Below are positions 46,027 through 57,738 of a stretch of DNA of 64,000 bases, piece by piece. Within the stretch, counting starts at the first letter, position 1; every line of letters starts with the position of its first letter. The notes below the pieces were generated by a model. The model was not told the origin of the DNA and did not search any database. It worked only from the letters and a program-made list of their open reading frames with translations. The position numbers and the translations under genes are program-made. The stretch is from assembly GCA_023678885.1 (NCBI GenBank), contig CM042985.1, positions 7,428,985-7,492,984 of the forward strand, in the 5' to 3' direction. Origin of the DNA: Pogostemon cablin. Its lineage: Eukaryota; Streptophyta; Magnoliopsida; Lamiales; Lamiaceae.

Positions 46027-46835
46027 CAGTGGCGGACCGAGTATGGATTCATGGGGTACAAATGTACCCCCAAATTGAAAATATACCACTATATATACCC
46101 TCATTAAATTTGTTTTATTAATAGGTACATTAACTTTATTGATTTTATGCTCTACCGTTTATTCTATTAATTTTATTTTAATTTTTATTTAATAATTATT
46201 GTGGACCTCCTTTAAGTAATTTTTGAATAATTAATAAATAATAACTAATATTGCAATTATAAAAATGATTGGTTAATAGTTGAGTTATTTTCTTACATGG
46301 CTTTATATGATTTTTTAGTAGATAATTATTTCTCCTATTAATTTAATGTAGAATATATTCCCTTCTTCTCATTCTAATGGTTACGTATTTTTAATTTAGG
46401 AGTCACATTCTAATGGTTACATTTCCTTTTTTGATATATGGGGGCGCCCACCTACAACACTAATACAACTACCCAGTACTATATATTAAAATATTATTTA
46501 TTTCACCTCATTACACATTAAAATATCATGTTCTTTAATCCCCGTGCAAAAAATAAACGTAACAATTAGGACGGGACAGAGGAATATATGTTATCAGAAT
46601 GCTGAACTTCGAATGTGAGTATCTTGTATATGTTATCCACACACATTACTAATATAATTAAAATATGAGACCTATACATGACACTAATATAACTATTCAC
46701 TACAAATTAAATAATAATACTTTCTAATTCATGTTTAAAAAGTAAATGACAACCTTGCGAAAAACGGAGGGAACACATTGCATGTGATTTTAACAATTTC
46801 GCACCCCCAAATCTAAAATCCTAGGTCCGCCACTG
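46027..46835. mobile_element. Non-autonomous hAT element with 8-bp target-site duplication
   Basis: The left end CAGTGGCGGACCGAG and right end CTAGGTCCGCCACTG are inverted repeats. ATCAAAAT flanks it on both sides (46019-46026 and 46836-46843), a perfect 8-bp duplication as made by hAT transposases. Subterminal CCCCCAAAT motifs occur at both ends. No transposase is encoded in the 809 bp. A lone right end of the same type is at 22.6 kb. Confidence 0.88.
46356..46586. mobile_element. Degraded Stowaway nested in the hAT element
   Basis: TA TTCCCTTCTTCTCATTC at the left, GGACGGGACAGAGGAA TA at the right, and CACTAATACAACTACC inside. A second Stowaway-like right end (AACGGAGGGAACA) lies near 46763. 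Confidence 0.5.
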
Positions 46836-46843
46836 ATCAAAAT

Positions 46844-49195
46844 AGGTATACTGATTGATGTGTCAAATACCTTGGAGATCATATACGAATATTTGGCGGA
46901 ATTCATACCTGAAACTTTAAAAACCATTTAATCTCGTTGAAACTTTTTAAGCTCTTCAACTATGTACTTTCATCCTCTAGTAAAACCCGTAATAAGTGCA
47001 GTATAAGTGAAAGAACATTCATATTTAATCAATTTTAACTAACTGTGACGAATAGTTTTCAAATAAATAAATGTATTCCTTAATTTTATAAAACATAATA
47101 AAATATGTAAAAGACAGTTACATTGTACATATATTTTAAGGATATCATATCTTATTTAAATTATGATATCAAAACGAAAACTTAGTGCATAGAATACACT
47201 ATACAATTGATCTAACTGATTGTTATCATCATCAATAATTAAAGTAAACTCGTCCTTACAGCAACCATGATATAACCTAAAATTCAAAATAAAATAAACA
47301 CACTTTCAAAATTATTGTGTAGCTATAATTTTTAGTAACAATATTTATAGTTTACATTAGTCATTTAAAAATAGTACAAATACTATTATTTACCTATATT
47401 TACACCATCAACTTTTAAACTTTTAATTAAGTGATCTAATGTATTAAAAATAAATAAGAGGAATAATGAGTCAAGCAAATTATTTAGATCCATGTACAAA
47501 TATCTCACATTTTTTGCAAATCTAAATTGAGAAACTTATTTCGTTTTAATATATAAGAATATAATTAATAAAAAAATAAATCAAAATTGTATATAAGAAA
47601 TTTTACATATGTATATATTTAATATTTTAAATGATATTATAAATATAAAATTCGTTTTGTGTAAATAAATAATAAAAATTATACAACATTCTTATAATTA
47701 ATGATTTTTTATTATCATACGAAGCATGTATTTTATGAAACATTTCATAGCTTATTCCTTAAAAAAAATGTTTTAATATAAATAAAATTAAATAAATTAA
47801 AATTTATTTAAAATAAAAAAATCTAATAATACATTGTTTTATTATAGTTATGAATCTCAAATTTGATATTACTTAATTTATTAATTTTTAATAGTATAAA
47901 AAATAGGTAAATAATCATAAATATCAAATACACTTTGACACCTCACATATTTTAATTTTATTTCAAAAAAAAAATATTTTACTTATTAAAAATAATAAAA
48001 AAATGAATTACAAAACAATAAATTTCATAAACAAATAATAATAAACCATCTCACAATTTTTAAAATGTAATTAATATTCAATTAACCTATATTTTTCACC
48101 TCACATTTTATAATTATAATAAATATTTGATGAACATATGTCTACCATCTCACATTTTGTAAATTTAAGTTTAGAAACTTATTTTGTTTTAATATATAAG
48201 AAGATTACAATTAGTGTATATATGGTTAACAATAATAATGTTTGTGTGGCGTGCAAAATTACCAAGACAAATATTATTTATTTATTTAATTAATTATTAT
48301 TTTTATTTAATTACATCACAAACATTATTGTTATATAGTCGTAAGCATTTATAATACCACTTTTGGATTAGTGACATTTATTGTCGACCTTGTGACACCC
48401 ATTCATTAATTAATACGTAAACGCAACAATTTTCTACTAAAAATCCACGTTTCTATAAATAAATTCTTTTATTTTTACATTAGTTTTAAATAAATATTTA
48501 TATGTAATCTAAAAAAAAAATTCTCCTTCATTGATAGAGAACTGATATGAGGTAGGATACAATACTCAGTATTCCCTATTTTATTTTTTTTAATAACATA
48601 ATAAATAAAATAAAATAAAATAATTTATTTTATAAATAAAAGTATAAAAGATTCGAACGGCCTATAAATGTCGAGGGAGATGTAGAGAGGTTGTGCCGTG
48701 AAAGAGAGAATAATTTTGTGCCGGCTTAATTTTATGTCGAGGGAGGGAATATTATTATTCTTATTATGGTGTCTTTTTTATTATACATTTTGGGAATTAT
48801 ACTTAATTATTGGTCTTAGTTTAAACATTTGCTTAGAGATATTTTTTATTATAAGATTAAGTTTAATATTATTATATTTTACTATTTTGGTATTGAAAAG
48901 ATGCTTATTAATATATTGGTTCACATGTTAATTAATAAAAGCTTATACATATAATTAACAAGATATGCACATGAAAACTTCCTCAAAATTTTATTAGTTT
49001 CATGAAAATCTCCCTTAGATTGGATTTAATTCATTGAACCCTTGCTTCATATTAATGAATTTAAATGATAATTAAGTTTAATTAAATTAACGTAAAAATT
49101 CCTTTATTTATAGTAATTTTAAAAACATCTTAAATAATATTAACTCAATATAAATCAAACACTCCAACTTAATTCTTTTAAATAAATGAATTGTG

Positions 49196-49284
<89 letters not shown>

Positions 49285-49590
49285 TTTTTCTTCGCAAAAA
49301 TTAACATTTTATTGAATTCCTTTGTTTATTTATTTTTAATTTAAAATTAATTAGTTAAATTAATAGCATTTTATATTTTGAAAAAAAAATTAATTAAAAA
49401 AATACCACCAATATTTTTATTATTCATTTCTTAAACATGCTGAAATATCAGTACATAAAATATCATTCAAATAAATAAATAAATCAAAAGGGAGCCCTGC
49501 TGTTAAAAAAAAAAAAATTAAAATCAAAATCTTTTTTTAATAAAAATAAGTTTTTGTGGTCTGCTTGGCATTATTATACCGTAAGCAAAA
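46844..49590. other. Gene-free, very AT-rich stretch
   Basis: No coding content. The recurring phrase TTTTAATATATAAGAA near 47545 and 48188 with CATTTTGTAAAT-like flank suggests an old diverged repeat. The long AT microsatellite is listed separately. Confidence 0.45.
49199..49282. repeat. Long AT microsatellite, 42 units
   Basis: 84 bp of uninterrupted AT. Such tracts are unstable and can extrude cruciforms; the length in an assembly may be unreliable. Confidence 0.95.
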
Positions 49591-49594
49591 GTGG

Positions 49595-49670
49595 AGGCCC
49601 AATAAATATTTAGGAGCCCATTGGTCAACCGTCTTTATAGTTTCATCAGAGCCCATTTATGAAAGGCCCA
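49595..49670 (+). promoter_or_regulatory. Cluster of GGCCCA/GCCCA motifs upstream of the RDM4 gene
   Basis: GGCCCA at 49596, AGCCCA near 49615, GCCCA near 49651 and GGCCCA near 49665, all within 210 bp of the leader exon. This is a typical Site II cluster of broadly expressed, growth-linked plant genes. Confidence 0.5.
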
Positions 49671-49805
49671 CCTAATTATTCTCACCGCCAAAATCTTTTA
49701 ACTATCTTTACTTTCCTCTCCTTTTATCAGTCGGAGTCACTCGCTAAATAACAAACGCAGCGGCGGCGAGGGTAACGGCGGCTGCTTACGGCGGAGAAGA
49801 TACCA

Positions 49806-50437
49806 ATGGCTGATAGGCTAGAGAATATTAACGAAAAATCAAGAAATAAGGTTCCCACTTATTCTTTCCGCAAAATTTAGGGTTTCTTCTTATTATTTAA
49901 TTTTGGAAATCTCTTTGTTTAATTACGTGGGAAACAATTTACAGCCTTCAAAATCTCTTTGTGTATGATTTGCTAACCGTACATAACGTATAATTGATCT
50001 TTATGATTATTGTATTTTAGTTTACTCAGTGTCCCTGTGCCTGATTAGAGTGAAGCTGTTTGCAAAATTTTTGAATTTATGTTGGAATGCCATTCTTTCT
50101 AGACACTCAAGCTAAATACAAGGAACTGATCACATGCAACTAGAAACACAAAAACTACAAAATTTTTTATAACTCTGCTGTTTGCAAATTTTTTGAATTT
50201 TTGTTGGAATACCTTTCTAGTGGTTATCAACATCCAACCCAATCATATCTCTGGAAAGTAAATTAAGGCTTGGCTTGTAATTTTTATACAGTAAAAAATA
50301 ACCTTTAATGTCGGTTATTGTATGTGGCAATGCGCAGCTCCTTGGACACATGCAACTTTACTTGAGTTGGATATTTATGAAATTTTAAATTTTTGGTATG
50401 AATTCTTTCAACTGATGACATATAATTGCAGAGTTAA
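49806..50437 (+). CDS. Upstream ORF in the spliced leader of the RDM4 gene
   Basis: ATG at 49806 opens MADRLENINEKSRNK, which reaches a donor (AAG|GTTCCC) at 49850. Splicing to the acceptor at 50431 gives AGT TAA, so it stops after 16 residues (49806-49850 plus 50432-50437). It cannot be joined in frame to the main protein because a TAA lies at 50451 in the main frame. If the next AG (50432-50433) were used, the frame would run to a TGA overlapping the main ATG by two bases (ATGA). It may be a translated regulatory uORF or simply a leader ATG. It depends on the intron call. Confidence 0.4.
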
Positions 50438-50456
50438 AGCATTTACCCCATAATCT

Positions 50457-53350
50457 ATGAGTCAACCATTAATGATGGAGAGTTCCTCTATTCCGGACAA
50501 TTCCGACAAGCCAGTTATTGTTAGGGTTAAGAGGAAAGTTTTTCAGTGTGCTGTCGATGCTTTCTGTAAGTGTTCTTGCTGTAATTACTTTGTACTCTTT
50601 CTTAAAATTGATTTTAAGATTTTGAGCATCATTGTTATCTCTCTTATCTTTGGACCCCCTTTCTCCGTATGGTTAGGGCTTGAAATCCATGAGAGGCCGT
50701 TAAAGCGGCAGTTGCTTGATTTTGAAAAGCTATCACTGTCTGATGCTTCTTCGAGTATAGGTATGTTGACTCTTTGGGATTTTCCATCGGCTAAGCAATG
50801 TAGTTTATGCTTGACTGTTTCTTTTTATCTTTTCTTACGAAGGGCATGACAAAAATCTTACACATACGCGTATATATCTTATATTTTAATGTCATTGGAG
50901 ACTTCGTTCGTGTTGCTTTGTGAATGTCTTTTCGGAATTGATATCCCAGATTCCCATCTATACTAGAAACAAGCTTGATGGTTTCCATGATCTTTTACTT
51001 TTAAAGACTTTCCATCCTTGAAATAGTTTGTCCCGTTGTTTTGTTGAGTTAAAGTACATTCCTTTAAGCCTAATTCTAGACTGTCATGCCATTTTTATAA
51101 ATGATAATAATTGCTAATGGTGCCTATGTTTGACATCTTATAGTCGATGAATTGAAGACTAAGAAGGTTTTGGTGCAACATGTGGAGACAATTACTAGCT
51201 CTAAGGACACAGTTAATGTGCTGCGATCATTTGTGGTTAGTTGATCTGTGTCATTGAGTGGGTGTTTTATCTCATAGGCAGTTTCTTTCCTTGTAACTGT
51301 CCATTTGCTCAATCCAGCTGCTATCATACTGTTTTATAATATAATAATCTTTCTTAACTTGTTGTGCCTTATAGTGGTCTGATAGTGTGATATATTTTCA
51401 GCAGCTTAATTCATCTGGTGAGTTGAACTCGGAAGAGAAAAATGAAGAAAGAAGACAAAGTTTGAAGACTGTAAATGCAAGTTCTCTTACCAGTCTATCT
51501 CCTTCTCTATTGCATGCTCTCCAGCTTTCTTGGTTGTGTCCCCCCATGCAGTCACGGCAGCTGCTTTTTGTTGCAAGAATTTGGCCTTCTCATAGTTCAA
51601 GTTGCTTTAGTAGTTCCATACTTAATACATTGTTTTGGTAATGTTGTTTCCAGTAAAGTAATGAGTTACTTAAATGTCATGACTCAGAGATTTCACTAAA
51701 CTAAGCTGTTTTGTTTATGTTAAGGATGCTTAAGCCTTAAAAGTGTAACTTGCTTTTCAATATCTATATGTGTGTGGCATGAAGACTTACTAACCTTCAG
51801 TTTCCATGTAATTCTGCAGACGCATGATAAGTCACTGGTCAAAGCAAAACAGAGGCAAGAGGTACAGTGCATTTAGGTTTGCAAGGCTTATGTTAGTGAG
51901 TAGGCATCTTGATATTTACATTTAGAACTGGGTAGTCGGTATTTCTTGATTCTGCCTTCAGGGCATGAAATTTATTTATTTTGCTGACTGCCCGGCTCTT
52001 ACCCTTTTACCTTCTAATTATATAACATGGAGATAAATTATACTTTTTGCATACTCCACTATATTCATAATTACTTATTTAGGGGTATTTATTAATATCA
52101 AACTTGTTCATGGTTATGGTTTAATTCTTCTTTGTGGATTTTACTCTTGCAATAAATTTTACACTTATCATCTAGTCGCACTATGATCATGACCTAAATG
52201 ATCGTTTTCCCATCTTGTTATACAATTATCCGGAGTCTTGAATTGGTAACTCGTACTAATGCTGGAGGTTACATAACAAAAAATTTGTTCCAATTTTCTT
52301 TTATGTTTAAGGTTTTATCTAGACATGCTCGTTTTGCGCAAATATGGAGAAGCAGAAAGGGGATAAGAGAAGCTCCAGAGGATGAAACTATACATGATAT
52401 GTGCAAACTGTATGATATCGTTAGGGTTGATGACGAGGAGCACACCGTTGATATGCAAAATGATAAGTAATAATCGTTCATAAGTCATGGATCTACATCA
52501 TTTCTTAATTTATGAAAAATTCCCACCCTAATAACTATTTCCAAACAGGGACAAAGAATTGGATGATTTTAAGGCAATGGCTGAATACTTGCCTCTCTTA
52601 AGAGAAGTTCTGCCTACTGCTGCTGAGGAGATTGAATCTGATTTTCAAAATGTCTATTCCAAGCGAGGTTTGGAATCTTCTGTTCTTTTTTCCAGTACAT
52701 GAAGTGTTCCACGTCAATGTTACTTTTGTTTTACTTAGAATTAAGCAGTGCATATCTTTCTTATGAGGTTTTCGACTGTCAGCTATCTGTTATTGTTATG
52801 TCTCACATGCAGATGGTTATGTGTATGATTTCTATGCCATCAAGGAGGATGTCCATGAAATGGAGTCTGATTTAACAAGCCTATATCCTCTGTAAGCTCT
52901 CTCATCCATTCATGTTCTTGATCACAGAATAAGTATAGATATTGCTTTATTTAACTAAAGACTATATTATGGATCAGAGTGCAAGTTGATGACGACGACA
53001 GTTTCTATGATGGTCCAGATGATGATGACTATCAAACTGATGATTCCAATGGTATTCTTCTTGCTCTCCCCCTCCCCCTCTCAATTCTACATGACAATAA
53101 AAACTTAACTTAATGAATGTTGTAACTTTGAATATCAGCTGAGGACAATCCCCTGAATGATTATCCAGACGAAGAGTTGACCGAGGATGAGGATGAAGAC
53201 GAAGATGAAGTCACAAGTCAATCATCTGACGATGAATCAGATGACGAGAGTAGGATGTCTGAAAGCCATTCTGAAGAGCTTGAAATTGGTAGCATAGCAT
53301 CTTATGATTATGAGGGCTTAGAGTCAGATGACTGGTCAGATAATCCATAG
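50457..53350 (+). CDS. RDM4: IWR1 / RDM4 (DMS4) homologue, RNA polymerase assembly and import factor
   Basis: Ten coding exons by frame: 50457-50565, 50677-50760, 51144-51235, 51402-51470, 51820-51861, 52312-52466, 52549-52667, 52813-52891, 52978-53051 and 53139-53350, giving about 344 residues. The family hallmark KPVIVRVKRK opens the protein, followed by DAFWLEIHERPLKRQLLDF. A basic RHARFAQIWRSRKG block follows, then the conserved YVYDFYAI motif of Iwr1 proteins and YPLVQVDDDDSFYDGPDDDD. A long acidic tail ends ASYDYEGLESDDWSDNP. IWR1 carries Pol II into the nucleus; plant RDM4/DMS4 also associates with Pol IV/V and is needed for RNA-directed DNA methylation. Exon 4 has a NAGNAG acceptor (TTTCAGCAG), so one glutamine may be optional. 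A non-coding first exon lies at about 49800-49850. Confidence 0.9.
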
Positions 53351-54187
53351 TGTTATGAGAGAGACAACTGTCCCTTTTGGAGTGGAAGAACAGAGGTGAC
53401 TTGATCTAGATTATATGAGTGCTCTGTCTATTTAAATGCGAGTATTAGAGTACCTTATATTTTAATTTTAATGCATGTTTATGCTGCTTTCAGTTTATGA
53501 TGGTTACTATTTTGCAGCCAAACTGCGTTAGTATAGTTGTTTAGTGGGCGGTTAATTTTGGTGAGCAATGGTCGTTTTAAACGACTTTGTCAATTTTTAT
53601 GTTTATATATCTATTTGCGAAATGTGATATAAATTAAAATTAATTTTATTTATGATTTTCTTACTTTAGGAGATTCACTTCTAAATGGCTGAATATTTTC
53701 TAGTGTAATGGAACTTCAATGCCCTAGTTTATCTAGTGTGTTAATCTCAGTTATTCTTTTTTATTGTTATGATATCTCAATTAGATGCATTTTAATAGAG
53801 TGATGACAAGTATTTTTTTGGTTATGAAAAGTGATACTGCTCAATTGAATTGTGAATAAGAAGCGTAAAATATATGAGTACTAACTTTTTTTAAAAAAAT
53901 TGAAATGTGGATAACAGTAATTCTAATTTTTTTTTTATAGAAATGACATTTAATTATAAAGAAGCGACACTCATCACGATTCGCATAATGAGTTAGATAA
54001 AAACTGATAATATTTACTTTATCAATAATAAAAGTTTTACACTAGAAAGTCGCACACTAAGTTTTGTAGAAAACTAATAATTGCCTTTTTTTCCCCCTCA
54101 AAAAATTAATAATGGTAGTTGATAAACACCACAAAACCATCTCACTACTTCAGGTCGAGTGCTGTCATTTTCGTTCACCTACTACCT
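53351..54187. other. Interval downstream of the RDM4 gene
   Basis: 3' UTR followed by AT-rich DNA; no gene or complete element recognised. Confidence 0.4.
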
Positions 54188-54383
54188 GCTCGAATTCTCT
54201 GTACCATTTTGATATATCATCTCCTGTGTCAAACCGTTGGATGGACGACACGTAGAAGAGAGGAAACTATACCCTAAACCTTAAATCCTAGGGGCAATGG
54301 TTGGATTTATTTCCCCTCTTACGTGTCAATCACTTAATCGTGGCACAGGAGATGATACACGAAAATGGCGTAGAAGATCCGGT
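54188..54383. mobile_element. Short TIR element, family A copy 4
   Basis: Left arm: CGAATTCTCTGTACCATTTT, ATCATCTCCTGTGTCAAACC, GTTGGATGGACGACACGTAG. Right arm reverse complements to GATCTTCTACGCCATTTTCG, ATCATCTCCTGTGCCACG and GTGATTGACACGTAAGAG. It is symmetrical over about 70 bp per arm and lies about 130 bp before the BAHD pseudogene, in its promoter position. Confidence 0.65.
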
Positions 54384-54517
54384 GTGACCTACCATCTTAT
54401 AACTTTGGTGTTTTTATTCAATTTCATTAAAGAATTTATGATTGAATACATCTTTAATTATCATGACATTTCTTTAAATAATGGGGTGATCCACTTCACC
54501 TATGTTCATCAATCTTG

Positions 54518-55850
54518 ATGGCTTCTAGTGGCAAGACAACACCACTATTCTCTACCACCACAACAAAGAATGTGGAGCTTGTGAAACCCTCTCATCCCAC
54601 ACCATCCCATTTTCTTTCTTTCTCCACCATCGACAACGATCCCTATGTCGAAACCATCTGTCGAACGCTTCATGTTTATCGATCAAAAGTTGAATCTTCT
54701 TCTTCAGACCCTGCTGCAATACTCAAAGAGCGCCTTTCCAGGGCCCTTGTTTACTACTAACCCTTAGCCGGGAAACTCAAGAGATGAGCAGACGGAACGC
54801 TTCAAATAACTTGCAATGCAGACGGAGTCCCTTTCGCCGATGCAACCATGGATTGCACCCTGGATTCTCTCAATTTTCTTGATGGCATCTACTCTCAAAC
54901 TGCTCAGCTGTTCTTACTCGATTCTTCGAGCGATGGTGAGCTTGGCTATCACCCACTTGCTCTCCAAGTTACAAAGTTTTCTTGTGGTGGCTTCGTTCTT
55001 GGCATGGAGTTGTCTCACTCGGTGTGCGATGGATTCGGTGCAGCTCAGTTCTTTCGAGCCATGGTCGAGCTGTCGAGTGGCCAAATCGAACCTAGTGTGA
55101 AACCTGTCTGGGAAAGGGAAAGATTAGTAGGCTCTCCTAATAATCAAGAACATAAATTCCAGCTTCTTGATGGTATGTTCTCTAGCTTAGCTAAATCTCC
55201 CTTTGTTCATGCTGCCATGGAACTTTACCACGAATGCTTCGACATCGATTCAGACAGCATAAATCAGCTCAAATCATGCCACGACGAGCCTTTCACCACA
55301 ATCGAAATCCTTTGCGCCTACGTGTGGAGATCAAGATTCAGGGCTCTGAAACAGAGCCCTGACGGGATGACAACCCTCCACGTAGCGTTGGGGATTCGAA
55401 ACCTGTGGAATCCGCCATTGCCTGGCGGATTCTACGGAAATGCTTTCGTACCCGCCCGTGTTGTAATAACCGGGCTGGACCCGGACAACGAGCCCTTGTC
55501 CAAAGTTGCTAAGCTGATCAAGGAAAGCAAGAAAACAGGGAGATTACATCAAAGAATGTCTGGAATTTTCGGAAACTTTTAGTGGAAAAAAGATGAAGAT
55601 CGATGAGAGTGGAGCATCGCTGATGTTGACAGATTGGAGGCAGCTGAAGATGATGGAAGAAGTGGATTTCGGGTCAGTGAATATGGTCCCGGTTGTTTGG
55701 GACATGACCGGGTTCATGAATTTGTGCTTTTTCTTGCCTCCAAACAGGTTGAATCCATCCATGGAAGGTGGTGTTAGGGTTCTTGTTTCTCTCCCTAAGG
55801 ATGCCATGCCTGCATTTAAGCAACAAATGGATGCTCTCAAGATTAGATAG
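54518..55850 (+). pseudogene. BAHD acyltransferase pseudogene
   Basis: A full-length BAHD reading of about 445 codons with three disabling lesions: TAA at 54758-54760 (after SRALVYY), TGA at 54785-54787 (after AGKLKR) and a frameshift near 55540 (after KESKKTG). The catalytic HXXXD is intact as HSVCDG at 55015. The second family motif DFGWG is changed to DFGSV, losing the structural glycine and tryptophan. NLCFFLPPN and GGVRVLVSLP near the end are typical. BAHD enzymes transfer acyl groups from CoA to plant alcohols or amines; the sequence resembles the taxadienol-acetyltransferase-like clade. It was probably one intronless exon. No intact paralogue is in the window. Confidence 0.88.
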
Positions 55851-56559
55851 AGCATTTGTCCTATTCCTCAATTTAATATTTCATCGCATGTTCAACGGGT
55901 GATGTGGCACCCGTTGGAAACTTGGAATAGTGGAAGGAACACTGGGGAAGAGGGGATCCCAAATGTTAAGATTAAAGCAGAAAACAAAAGTAGATCTCTT
56001 TTATGAAGTAAAACTACATCCTATATATTCGAATACAACATACTTTTTTTAAGTGAAGAGTGAAGAGATTAGTGTGAGGAGGGAGTATTGTTTAAAGTCT
56101 AATATAACAAGAAAATAAAAGTGAGATTGTAGAGAAACGTGTAATTCACCATCTAATTGATTTTCCAATTTAAACCAAAGCCTTCCAAATGTGGTTTTCA
56201 TATTTTCCTACTTCATAACTAGTTTTACACTTTGATACTAAAATATGAGGTTGTATTAGTGGTCCATATACATATAATAATTATTTTGTTTGATTCTCAT
56301 TTATCAAAAAGGAAAAATATATTTTGTTTTGAAACGGATCAAAATAAAAAAAGTGTTATTATCTTATTATTTAATTGATTGATATTCAAATTTGATCTGA
56401 TCCCAACTTGGGACGGACAAATTATTAGTTTTATGGAGGTTATTAATTTATAGATGTTCTACTTTAACATGAAAACTAGAGTCAACTAATATAGCAAAAT
56501 TAGAAAAACGAGTCAATAAATATTGTGATATAGAAAGCGGACGGAGAAGCAACTAGTTA
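55851..56559. other. Gene-free stretch after the BAHD relic
   Basis: AT-rich; a lone Stowaway-like right end (GAGGAGGGAGTA near 56074) without a left partner. Confidence 0.4.
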
Positions 56560-57320
56560 GGGTGATGATGAGGAGGGGTTGAAGGAGTCTTGCCATGGCT
56601 TGGTAGGCAGGCTGACATGGTCCTGCGTTGATAGTCGAACACGCGTGGGCGCCGTATTCAAGGTGTTCAACTGCAATGGAGTGGTTGTTTCAGACGAACA
56701 TGTAACTCGCCCTTCCCCTCTCCCAATCTACCCTGTCAACATCGAAAAAACTCTATATATAAACCCTCCGGATCATTTCCATCCATCACATACCGTGACA
56801 CAATATACAGTTGATTTCACTGCTCTGCGTACACCAGGTGTTTAAGGACCCCTGCTCCACCTCCTCCTCCTCCATATCCTCCACATTAGCCCTCCAAACG
56901 ACACTATGTCCTCATATTGGATTCTCCCCAAGCTTCATATTGCCGATCCGAGTGCCGGCAGAAAGCCAAATAGTCACCATTACTCTTCTTCGTCGAGGAT
57001 TAATTTAGTCAAAGACGGACTCTCATGGTGGACTCTAGCTCCGGTCAAAGAGTCGATCCGAGGTAGCTTTATGCGTCGCCTTTCTTATTGAAATAAGCTA
57101 GCCACCACCAGATACTGCCGCCGTTAATGCTAATTACTTTTCCCTCTGCAACGCTGTAGAAGTTGTAAGCACCACCGGCGGATGGCGGTAGCATCAACCA
57201 CGGCAACGCTCTGATCTGAGGAGCACTTTGAGTACTGCACCACCGTGAATAAGTTGTACATCTGGCGGAAAGCCACCGCAGAGATCCTGCGAATTAAGTT
57301 AGAGGATTTCATTGAATGAC
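56560..57320 (+). pseudogene. Decayed coding relic, family not recognised
   Basis: This island is clearly richer in GC than its flanks. One frame (56579-56845) gives SCHGLVGRLTWSCVDSRTRV, then VFNCNGVVVSDEHVT and DHFHPSHTVTQYTVDFTAL. Other frames continue with SWWTLAPVKESIRGSF, and near the end WRKATAEILRIKLEDFIE before a stop at 57319. No single frame covers it, and no splice sites restore one. It has the look of an old gene broken by several frameshifts. I do not recognise the family. Confidence 0.4.
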
Positions 57321-57738
57321 AATTACAATAGAGTGATATGTATATATATACAATTAAATATCCTCAATTTAATTATCATCATTGTCGATTATTTCAATTA
57401 AAATTTAGTTTTTAATATGAAAAATAAATTATAAAAGGGTGAGTATTACACACTTCAACATAAATATCACAAATATTGAAATTAACTTAGATATTGAAAT
57501 AATAAAAATACAAACAATACACTCCAATAACTAGTTGGCATAAAATATAATGATATTCATAAGTTCCATGACAACATGCGTACTAATTAATATGGAGGAA
57601 AATGGGGATCAAAGGGAGAAGTCCCATCGAAGAAATGGCCAAACGAACATGTGCTCCTGTCAGGTCTACCTCTATTTCCCGCTCGTTTATGAAGAATCTT
57701 ACGTTGCTCCTCAATCAAGTATGGACGGAGTGATTCAT

